Source of the DNA: Erpobdella octoculata
Lineage: Eukaryota; Annelida; Clitellata; Hirudinida; Erpobdellidae
Reading direction: 5' to 3'
NCBI GenBank assembly: GCA_963978895.1
Contig: OZ022243.1
Span: 447,501-511,500, forward strand
DNA: 64,000 nt
A program made the translations under genes and the position numbers. The number at the start of each line of letters is the position of its first letter. Positions within the stretch are counted from its first letter, which is position 1. Below are positions 46,600-56,631 of the stretch, in pieces. Under the pieces are notes generated by a model. It saw only the letters and a program-made list of their open reading frames with translations. It was not told where the DNA came from and made no database searches.

Positions 46600-47139
46600 A
46601 AAATAGTTGGTGAGAGAGAGAATGAAAAAGAGAGAGAGTTTGGGCTTAAACTTGATCTTAGACACATGTCAAAACCAGTCGTCATTATCCGTTGAGCCGC
46701 AGGACATGCTCACATATCAAAAGTTTTATTTTTTTTTAAGTTGTATTTAAATTTTTTTTTCAACATCGCACAAAATCTCATTGATAAAAAAAATTTTTTT
46801 TTTCGACAAACCGCATTTACACAAATAATAATGTATGCCTTTCTTATTGCTGATTTCTTGCTTGTCGTGGCTGGATGATTGCAGCGGTTTTTCTGTATTT
46901 TCGTAATTTCTTCATTTTCAAGAAAAAGGTATACAAAAATGGTCGAGCATAAAAAACAAAAGTTTAAATGCAAAACAGATAAAAAAAAACAAATTCTACA
47001 GAATGTCAATCATGGTTCAGTATTTGACTTTCTCTGTAAGGACTCACTGCAAACTAACAAACAAAGAAGACTTGAAAATGCATGTCCACAAAGTAAATAG
47101 CGGTAAATAAACACACTTTTCCCTCTACATCGCCTTTTT

Positions 47140-47370
47140 ACATGTAAACATTACAACAACATAGCAGGCGACGTACCTATTTACATGTAAACTTTACAAC
47201 AGCATAACATTTGACGTAGCTATTTTACTAGTATTTACATGTAAATTTATAACAGTATAGCATGGGACGTACCTATTTACATGTAAACTTTACAACAGCA
47301 ATGCATGCGACGTACCTACTTACATGTAAACTTTACAAAAGCATAGCATGCGACGTATCCATTTATAGGT
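47140..47370. repeat. About 44-bp minisatellite with a 12-bp palindrome per unit
   Basis: About five units, each starting at the perfect palindrome TTTACATGTAAA (some copies degenerate) and ending GCGACGTACCTA. The second unit has a short insertion. Confidence 0.8.
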
Positions 47371-47954
47371 AATGATATACTATCTTATTCGTGTAATTTT
47401 TCAAGGATGAAACTGTCTGCAAAAATTTTTTTTTTTCATTTTTCTGTTTTTTTCCTTGTCGTAAGTTTTTTTTATTTTTACTTTCAAAATAAAGATTTTT
47501 TTCTTGTCTCTTTGCAGAAAAACTCATCTTCATTCATTTTTATTTTCCTATGAATTTTTAATTTTTCTTATTTTTTCATCTTCTCATAGTTTTCAATATT
47601 TTTTTCTAGATGTTAATTTTTGTGCGGACATCAAAAGTGCATTAGCCATTCTTTGGAGAGCAGACACTCTTAATAAACGGCTCTTAACTGCTCTTGAAGC
47701 TAATTTTTTAAATAACTTTCCTTGTATCTCCCTCTCTCTTGTTTACTTCTATCGCTTTATTTCTCTCCCTTCCTCCTTCTCTCGTTTTCTCGCTCTCTCT
47801 CTTCCTCTATAACCCTTTCTCTCTATTTATTTAGCTAATTTTTTGTTAAACTCCCAAAATTTAGTTTGCATAACTAAGTTCAGAGAGGATTTCAAGCAAC
47901 TTTTAACAAATCTATTTATTTTATGTCTTATGGACAAAAAATGTTAGGAGGGAG

Positions 47955-48100
47955 ATAATTGCGAGCCAGTCCCAAGCCTGGAGAAAGGAGGAGGGAAAAG
48001 TTAAAAGGGTAAAATTATGATCTACGACAGGAAGTACTTAGGTGCTTCCTACATACAGACATTTCAGTCTTAAAACATCTGGTGTAAAGGACTATAAACT
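47955..48100 (+). repeat. Dispersed repeat, copy B, abutting another repeat
   Basis: Boxes GCGAGCCAGTCCCAAGCC, GGAGGAGGG, TACGACAGGAAGTACTTAGG and GTGTAAAGGACTATAAAC match copy A at 44107-44245. It runs directly into a minus-strand copy of the CTAGCGGGG family (48110-48292). Confidence 0.6.
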
Positions 48101-48109
48101 ATTTAGAAA

Positions 48110-48292
48110 AAAAATAGGAGGGAGATGAAGAAAGAAAGAGAGCGCGAGAGCGCGAATAGGAGAGCGAGCGGAAACGGGAAAAGAAGAGGGAGCGGTAGAG
48201 GAACAGAAAAATAGAGAGGAAGAGAGAAAACGAAATAACGATAGAAAAATCTCTAAAAACTCCGGGCAACGCCGGGTTGGTAACTCTGCTAG
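48110..48292 (-). mobile_element. Minus-strand copy of the CTAGCGGGG dispersed repeat
   Basis: Ends (plus sense) with CTCTAAAAACTCCGGGCAAC then GCCGGG and CTAG, the reverse complement of the family head. GA-rich sequence representing a diverged minisatellite body precedes it. No tail is recognisable. Confidence 0.6.
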
Positions 48293-49374
48293 TGGCTGAT
48301 AAAACAAAAAACTAAGTGTTCAGTTTAGTTTTGTTGTGTTGTGTTGTGTTGTGTTGTCAGTGAAAAGTAACAATTAAAGCAGACGACACTTCGTGCGAAC
48401 GTTATTACTACACACGAGAATCATGGAGAGACTTCCACTGACGTAATGTTTGCTAGTCCCGTCCTAAGTGCTTCCAGGAATGATCATCATCGCGAGAACG
48501 AGATGGAAGGAGAAAGAGAAGAAGAAAGAGAGGGAGAGAGAAAGAGAGTCTGGAAAATAGAAAAGATTATAATTATTCATGTAGGAGTGAGAAAGAGTAA
48601 AAATTGTTAGCGGAAAGAAAAAATTAATATATTAGACAGTCATACAAATTATGGAAAAAATGGTAAAAATCAAATAAATTATTTTTTAGGCAAACAAAAA
48701 GTTATTAGGAAAGTAAACTTAAACTACTTAACTTATAATTACTTTTTTGATGATGCTGATGATGGTAGCGGTGGCTGATGGGTGCTTGTGAATGACGATG
48801 ATTACGATGGTGTGGAAGATGACGATGATGGCAATGATAACGGTAAACATGAGGATAGTAAAAATTAATGTGCTGAATAATTTCAATAATTCATGAAAGT
48901 TCGGTGACAAAACGTAATGTACGACATGTAGGTAACAACGTTCACCTGGAAAATGTGGAAATAATGTAACAAACCATTCAGCTGACAGAGCTTGTATTTT
49001 TTTAAATAAGTTTATAAAATTATTTTATTTTTTAAAATTTTGACAATATTTTAAAATTATCAAACAATATACAAAAAAGTTTTAAAAAAGTGTTTTATTT
49101 CAAAACTCGCCCATTCACATCCAGCTGTGTAAAAGTTAATCATCAAGCTAATATGTATAAAAACACTTGTTTTTGTTTTTAAAGAGAAAGTTGGTCTTGT
49201 CCTAAAAGTAATCCATATAATAAAAATTTCAAGGATTTGAGTTGAAAACAACTAAAGTGAAAGTATGACGTTGTCTTGTAATGCTTTTTTTCAGTCAGAG
49301 AGTGACCAGAATTTTGTTTAACTCGTCTTAAAAACTTAAATTGTAAAACTGTTTAATTAAAAAATACTTATAAA

Positions 49375-51737
49375 ATGCGCGGAAAAGTATGGATGCCACC
49401 GGCGGATAACTTTTCTTGCGAAGGGCTCTATTGTGGTCGTGTGGTCTTGCCAGATGGAAATCTTTCCGAATGTGGAGTTAGTAGAGTAGAAGTTGAAGCA
49501 GCACTGCTTCTTAAATTTTGTTAATCGTCTTATAACTTTATATTATAACTACAAAGTCATTATATTTAGTGTAGAAAAGATAGTATATCAATGTAGATTT
49601 TCTTTTTTTGTTCTTAAGTTTATTATTAGACTTATTGTGCTGTATAGCAATACATGTTTTGTTGCTCTACTACAGTTTACTAGTTTACTGTTTATTTATA
49701 GTTTATACCGTTAGTTTTTTTTTGTTCACAATCATCACGGTTCAGGCGTGTCCCAGTGGATTTCGGGTCAACCAAAGTGGGCTGTGCACTGAGTGCCTAA
49801 GGTCTCTGGACTTCTACGAATGGAACTACGTCGTCTTCATGGCCCTCGTTCTGCCGTTGGTGCTTCACTTTTTTTTCATCGACGCGACAGTCAGAAAAAA
49901 CAAGTGAGCGTGTTAAAATAATTTTTAATATTAATTAGAGAAACTTCAGTCGGTAATGTTGTTTTAAAGGTGCCAGGAAACAACATTCTGATAATGACGG
50001 GGGTAATTGAAATAAGAAAAATAGTTTTTTTTTCTCCTACCAGTACATTATTCAATCAAAGCAATTCATTCAGATTATCTTGACGTTGTTGTTTTGCACA
50101 TCATTCAATTTGTTAGTTTTTATATAGAAGGATTCAAAGACACACGTTACCAATACCAGTGACTAAATAAGACGATTTTTAGAAACGTTGTTAGCAATGA
50201 CCAGGATCAATGTGTTTTTTTTACCTATCTACTGTTCATAAAATGTATTGATATCTTCAATAACTAAGAGTTATGGCTTCAACCAATTTACATCCTTATT
50301 ACGTTATTTATTGCTCCGTTAAACTGTTAATTTAAATTTAATCTTTAAAAAAAAAATAACACAACTCACATTTCTGTTTCCGACAACAGGCCAAAGTACC
50401 TGCTTTTGTACGTGTGCGCGGTACTTGAATCCCTCTTGTCCCTGCTCTTCACCGTTCTAGTCTTCAAGCCGAGGGGTCGCCTCGACGTGTTCTCGTGCCA
50501 AAGCCAGCAGCTCTCCGACTGGTACACGATCTTTTACAATCCATCTCCCGATTTCGTTCACGTCGTACACTGCACCCAGGAGGCAGTTTTTCCGCTGTGA
50601 GTGTAATCTTTTTTTTCGCGCGCGTTTCCGTCGAGTCGTCTTACGAATCGAAATTTAATAAATAATTTACACGTGTCGAACACGTATACAGACGATCGAT
50701 GCTGTGCGTTCATTACCTGTTCAGCGTCGTCCTCCTGCTCGTCATGAGGCTGACCCTGACCTTGAAGCTGGCCTACATAAACATAAACGGATCGAGCATC
50801 TCCGTCTACTCCGCGCTCTTCTTCTACCCGATCCTGCTGGTCGTGCACTTTGTATTCGCCGGCCTACTGTGTGAGTTGATCGCGACTGGAATCGGTCGGA
50901 TTGCTTTTCGATTTTTTTTTTCTCAAAATTTATCGTGTTTCGATAATTCGTTTTTATCATGTGTTTATTTATGCCGCAAGTTTTTATAAAAAAATTTATT
51001 TTACAAATTAACTGATTGATACGTTATATTTTGAAAAAATCAACTGATTGATTCATCAATTTATTAATCAATTCATAGAATAATTTGTTAACTTATCAAT
51101 CAATTCACAGAACGATTCGTTAACTTATCGATCAATTCACAGAACGGTCCGTCGACTAAAACATGTTGTTTTTATTTATTTTCCAGATTATTCTTTCCCC
51201 TATGTCGTTCTGGTTGGCTCCCTCGTTACGAATGTCGTACACTTCTCGGCGTACGAGTCAAAGGTGAGCAGAATCTTTTCGTTAGGGTTTTTTAGGTGCT
51301 AGCTAGGTTAGCTGAGTTGGTAGAGTGTAAGCCTTGAATGTGAGAGCTTCACGGTTCGACTCCCACTCAATGCCCAGTAACCCATGTCAACGGAAAACTA
51401 AGCGGGTAAAATCGTTCTCTCCATGGGGCATGTAAAAGAACAGCGCCTTTGAACAACCCGGAAAAGGCGCTCTATAAATTATCAAACATTTACATTTCAT
51501 TCATATATTACGTACGCACCGACGAGGGGGAGGGGTGTAACCCTCCTAGCATATGTACGCGTAAGGGGAGGGGGTCTGAAAATGTACGAGGTGCAACATG
51601 GGGAAGGGTGTTTCAACATCTGTAGTTTATTGTGTACGTAATATATGAATGGTCCTTTATTCTATTCTTGTGCATCTTATGATTATTCAGTTACTATTGA
51701 CATGTAGATCTCTCTGTAAAATGACTTGTTGTTGATG

Positions 51738-51769
<32 letters not shown>

Positions 51770-52112
51770 CTTGTCGGTATTATTTTATGGATTAGTTCAA
51801 TTGTAATGATTTGATTTCCTCGATCGATTTTTTTTATCATTCCAGCTGCCCGGAAGTCTCTTCATCGAGCTGTTCCAGAGTCCGCGGAACGTTTCCGTAG
51901 TGCTGATGCACTGGCTCCTTCACGCCTTCGGCCTGGTGGCGCTTCTGGGGTCGGAAAGAATCTGGATCTGCCTGCCCTTGCTGTGCCTGGTGCCGGTTCC
52001 GGCCTTCTTCTACATCCTCACCAGCCCTTTCACGGACCCCAAGGAAATCGATAAACAGACTACGAGGTGGCAGCCGTTCGTACCTCCGGATTCCAGCGCA
52101 GACGACGACTGA
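49375..52112 (+). CDS. JKAMP: JNK1/MAPK8-associated membrane protein (JAMP)
   Basis: Multipass ER membrane protein. In mammals it binds JNK1 and links proteasomes and ER-associated degradation factors to the membrane during stress. Exons 49375-49476, 49746-49903, 50390-50596, 50692-50870, 51187-51263, 51846-52112 sum to 329 residues (human is about 311). The N-terminus has the family's cysteine pattern: CEGLYCG, ECGACPSGFRVN, CTEC. Then follow hydrophobic segments (FMALVLPLVLHFFFI; YLLFLY-like exon 3 start; VVLLLVMRL; ALFFYPILLVVHFVFAGLL; the last exon). The diagnostic motif SDWYTIFYNPSPDFVHVVHC, the family's strongest, is intact in exon 3. The C-terminus ends PDSSADDD then TGA. Intron 5 carries a SINE and a MITE. 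The frame stays open past the stop (see 52113). The start is the first ATG giving the conserved N-terminal length. Confidence 0.95.
51296..51497 (+). mobile_element. tRNA-derived SINE in JKAMP intron 5
   Basis: The head has a perfect RNA polymerase III A box (TAGCTGAGTTGG) and B box (GGTTCGACTCC) about 40 bp apart. The tail carries GGCGCTCTATAAAT, resembling the GGCGCTATATAAAT 3' tail seen in many animal SINE/LINE families. It is not a tRNA gene: there is no acceptor-stem pairing and the element extends well past the tRNA-like part. Confidence 0.75.
51498..51651. mobile_element. MITE with 18-bp perfect terminal inverted repeats, next to the SINE
   Basis: Starts CATTCATATATTACGTAC and ends with its reverse complement GTACGTAATATATGAATG. 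The 154-bp element has a G-rich core (GGGGGAGGGG). It begins where the SINE tail ends, so one probably inserted beside or into the other. No target-site duplication was resolved. Confidence 0.75.
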
Positions 52113-53075
52113 GTGGAAAGATTAAGGCGCCTTCGTCTTCTCGACGTAGACGAGGGCGATCCGTGGGTTGAGGCGGAGAGAGGGAATGGTGGAGCTGGGC
52201 GCGGTGGTAGCACGGCTGGGTCTGGAAGAGACAGGTGGGGTGGTGTTAGTTTTGGTGATGGTGAGGTTGGAAGAAATAGGAGGGGTGGTGTTAGTTTTGG
52301 TGATGGTGAGGTTGGAAGAGATAGGAGGGGTGGTGTTAGTTTTGGTGATAGTGAGGTTGGAAGAGATAGGAGGGGTGGTGTTAGTTTTGGTGATAGTGAG
52401 GTTGGAAGATATAGGAGGGGTGGTGTTAGTTTTGGTGATAGTGAGGCTGGAAGAGATAGGAGGGGTGGTGTTAGTTTTGGTGATAGTGAGGTTGGAAGAT
52501 ATAGGAGGGGTGGTGTTAGTTTTGGTGATAGTGAGGCTGGAAGAGATAGGAGGGGTGGTGTTAGTTTTGGTGATAGTGAGGTTGGAAGATATAGGAGGGG
52601 TGGTGTTAGTTTTGGTAATAGTGAGGCTGGAAGAGATAGGAGGGGTGGTGTTAGTTTTGGTGATAGTGAGGTTGGAAGATATAGGAGGGGTGGTGTTAGT
52701 CATATTGGCAGTGCTGCTGGAAGAGATGGTAGAAGTGGTGTTAGTCGTATTGGCAGTGCTGTTGAGATTGAAAGAAATAACAGAGGAATTGTTGGTAGAA
52801 TTGGCAGTGCTTTACATTTTGGACGGAATAAGGGTCCTACCGTTAGATTTGATAGTGTTGCTGAAACGGAAAGAGATGACAGAGTCATTCGTTTGCATGG
52901 GGTTGGAAGAGGTAGCGTAGGTGGTGGTAGTGCTGACGGTGTTGCAGGAGGTAGCAGAGGTGGTAATGCTGACGAGGTTGGAGGAGATGACAGAGGTGGT
53001 GCCAGCCCTCCTCACGGTGGGGAGGGTGCGGGACGAAATAGTTATGCTGGTAGTGATGCCGATGATGCTGTATGA
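52113..53075 (+). other. 320-codon open frame in phase with JKAMP, directly after its TGA stop
   Basis: No stop occurs for 963 nt after the JKAMP TGA (52110-52112) in the same frame. The predicted peptide begins ERLRRLRLLDVDEG, has ten 15-residue units of the type GRDRRGGVSFGDSEV, then decayed units and a Gly/Ser/Asp-rich end. Against coding: the first codon is GTG rather than ATG, TGA-G is not a strong readthrough context, and the 45-bp unit also leaves the other plus frame and a minus frame open. It is most simply a minisatellite in the JKAMP 3' UTR. A C-terminal extension by readthrough is possible but unproven. Confidence 0.3.
52221..52700. repeat. 45-bp minisatellite with 90-bp higher-order pattern
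   Basis: About ten 45-bp units with core AGGAGGGGTGGTGTTAGTTT. The last seven or so alternate between two variants (GTTGGAAGATATA and GCTGGAAGAGATA), so pairs were copied as 90-bp blocks. Degenerate units continue to about 52815. Confidence 0.93.
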
Positions 53076-53087
53076 CTAGGCTATGAC

Positions 53088-53140
<53 letters not shown>

Positions 53141-53485
53141 AGTGCAAATAAAAGAATAATTTTAGCTGGATGGATGGATGGATGGGGATGGAAGAACTAA
53201 CGGTCGAAAAGAACAGCTGATCAGCTGCTCCGCGCTCGTGACGGGGTACATCTAACGTCTACGGGCTCTGCTGCTTATGATGATGATCTATAATATTATA
53301 ACCTGAATCCTTCTGGTCAGCTGCTAAATTCTACGATGGGCACGTTATCTTATATATTTTCGACTTCCGAGTTTATCGGCTAAAAATGTTTTCTGCAGTT
53401 TTTTTCCTTTCTTTCGTTCTGCACTTACGTTATTTGTGTTTAACTTATGGGCTCATTCCATGTTAGTACCGATTAGTGCCACATG

Positions 53486-53541
<56 letters not shown>

Positions 53542-55357
53542 TATTTAGTTATTAAAGACAGTTTCTCTTTTGCCGCAAATTTTCTTCTTTGCAATAAGTT
53601 TTTGGTTTGTTATTTTTATATATTTAATTATTTATCTGATTATTTTTTATTTTTTTAAGAAAAAAAGTAAAATTTATGCAAAACCGTTATTGTTTTATAA
53701 AAAAAAATCTAAAGATAATTTATCAATTACTAGATGACTAAATCATTGGTGGCATTTATTTTGCATGCTTATTGCTTGCTTGAGGGGATGTATTGGTAAT
53801 CTTGTGACGCTTAAAAACATACTTGCTGTCATCCAATCGAGCTAAAATTTGGTGTACTAAATTGTTGTCCATGACAATTCATTATATTAAATTTGCAGAT
53901 CGATTGAAAAAGATTTAAATGAAATATAAAATTCAAATTAATTATAAAACATAACATTTAAATCAAATTAAATTAGTTTTTGTAAAAAAAAATTACTTAT
54001 TTTCCTCAGAAAATTAAAACCACCAGTTTTAAGTTTATTCAAAGAAAACAGCAATTAATTTTTCAAATCAAAAATTTATAATAAAAACTATTTTTTGTGA
54101 TTTGAACATTCTCTTTATTTTCATCTCATACTTCACATATTAAGTATTTAGAAGACTGTTGTCATTGTTTTTCTATTTTAATAATCCTTTATATTAACAT
54201 AGCTGAGTGTGCTAGCTTGCTTCCTTGCTTGCCTGCTCGATTGCTTGCTTTCTTGTTTGCTTGCTTGAGAGAATGCATTGGAATTATTGTTATATCAATG
54301 GTTGAAATCTTGTGGAGATTTTCCATCATTCAATCAAGCTACAATTTGATGCATTCAATTGTTGAAGATGTCAGATCAATTGGATAAAATGTATTTACAA
54401 CTAAAAAAATGAGTTAAAAACTTACGATATTTTGTCAAAGAAATAAAATCGTCAGTTACAAGTCCATTTAAAGAAAAGCAACAAAATTGTTTTTTAAATC
54501 AAAGATTTATAATGAAAACTTTATTTTTTTCACAGTGATGCGAAAGTTTCTTATAATTTTCATTTCACATATCAAATGTTTAAAAGAGAATGGGCAAAGC
54601 TTTTCTATTTTATAGACTTACCCATCATGATTTGCTAAAAATGTAAAGCTGATGAAATACACAATATAATGTTATTTTTTCATTAGACCAGCCGCGCAGC
54701 CATAGCCCCCTCCACAAACCGTTGCGGGTGCCTAGGTAATTTTTTAATGAAAAATTTGAAATGGCATAATTACGTGTGACGGTGGGGAAAGAAAAGTGTC
54801 TGCGAATATCCTCCGGTCATCAGATTTTTTAGGAAGGAGAAATTGTGAAAGTCATCCGGTTTTTCCCCCCCTCTCTCCCCCGAAGGAAAATTTGGCTGGC
54901 TACGTGCATTTATTATACCAATCAAGGCAACATTCAGAAATGGTTCGTGGCCTGAGCAAATTATCAATTTAAAATTTATAAGAAAGTGTTTTTGTATATT
55001 AATAATTGAAATATATTCTGGAATGTCTACAAACATGGCCATTTATAACCTAGAAAATACCCGAACCAGAACCTGCATTTAAAAAGAAATAAATAAACCA
55101 ATTTGATTGATCTTTAACAAGTTTTTTGTCTCATTTTAAGTCGATAACTTTAATTAAATTCAAAAATACGTTTTTAAGGTTTTTTGATGGCGGGACTTAC
55201 AAAAACGATAAATTTGATCTTGTGTTGTTATTGTATTATTGTTGCTGATGGTCGGTGATCGTTCAGCAAAAAGTCAAGTAGTTGTATCTTGTTGTACAGC
55301 TTTCATGCTAAGAAAAGTTTTCCCAATAAAAATATTTTTCTGACAAAAATCTCAGAA
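53076..55357. other. JKAMP-CDC45 intergenic region
   Basis: AT-rich and without exons. It holds (ATTG)n at 53088-53140, (GGAT)n near 53170-53185 and (ATT)n at 53486-53540. Two similar blocks near 53750-54070 and 54210-54530 share the motifs GCTTGCTTGA, GGTGTACTAAATTGTTG-like text and ATTTATAATGAAAAC-like text, so they look like an old tandem duplication. No promoter motif could be picked for CDC45. Confidence 0.65.
53147..53152 (+). terminator. Candidate poly(A) signal for JKAMP
   Basis: AATAAA directly after an (ATTG)n run and followed by a T-rich stretch. If used, the JKAMP 3' UTR is about 1.05 kb and includes the minisatellite. Confidence 0.45.
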
Positions 55358-56600
55358 ATGGTTTTCGTGTCCGACTTCAAACGAGAATTTTACGATGTTG
55401 TCCAAAATCAGGTAGTTAACTTTGTGACTTTGATCGTCAAGTTATGATTCAATTAACTGACTAATGACTGATGTTGTATAAAATTATTATTCAATTAAAT
55501 AACTTTAATGTGATACTTATTATAACTTTATAAATGATGCAAACATATTTTCTTGGTAAACTTCAATTCAAATAATTTGGCTAATCTGTCAATTTATCAT
55601 TTAATTGTAATGTATAGCAACTATTAAATTTTCAACTAATATTATAGATAATTTGTTTTTTTATTGTAAACAACTTCAAATAGCTTCCAAACATCATCAT
55701 CGTCATCATTAAGTCTGTCCCATCTGTTTCTTCTTTTTAACAAACAGCAGCCTCAAACTAACTATTTCACCTCCTCTGGTAACAGCTCGTACCTTTGATT
55801 CGGACTTTTAATTAGTTTTTTTTTAATTTGTTAGATTAGACCATGGTGCGTTAATAACATTAGTTAGTATTATTATTATTATCATTGTTATCATTGTTTT
55901 TTGCTTTACTAACACAACAGCGAGTACTCATTCTGGTCGCCTTGGACGTTGACGCGATCTGTGCTTGCCGAATTTTACAAGTGAGTTTTTTTTTTAATGA
56001 TGAGGGCGGAGTTATATTTAACTTTTGACTGATCAATCGATTCAGTTCGGCATCAGTCTATAAATTTTTACTTTTATCAAACAGATTGTTATTATTTATT
56101 GTTGTTAATAAATATTGACATGCTTCTTAAAAGCACATGGAAATGTTGCATATCCATTATGACAATTTTTTAAATGTTAGTTATCATTTTGCGATTGCAG
56201 CACCATCTTTTTTGATTGTGTACAATTGCGTAATAACTTTCATTACATTCCTTCATGCAGTAATTTGATCGACAGCTGACCCTGCTGACTGCTGCATTAC
56301 ATACATACATATATACTAACATACATACATACAGACATACATACATACATTGGAAATTATTTATATTGATTATTAAACAATAAAGCATCTGATTATAATA
56401 AATTAATAAATAGTTGTAAATTTCTTTTCGACTTTCTCTGCAGTACTTATTCCAATGCGACCACGTTCTCTACACGATCATTCCAGTCTCCAACAAGCCC
56501 GAACTAGAAAAGGTCTGCCTGGAGTCTCTCAACAATGTGAGGATATACGATTAATTAATGATAATTTATTCAATGAATACATTAATTAGCCTATATACTT

Positions 56601-56631
<31 letters not shown>

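Noticed and set aside
51300..51390. tRNA gene suggested by A and B boxes
   Set aside because: No acceptor-stem pairing and the sequence continues into a SINE tail.
52221..52700. CRISPR-like regular array
   Set aside because: Units are contiguous without unique spacers, and the genome is eukaryotic.
52122..52703. 193-codon minus-strand frame of TNTTPPISSNLTITK repeats
   Set aside because: Antisense reading of the 45-bp minisatellite, whose unit lacks stops in this frame too.
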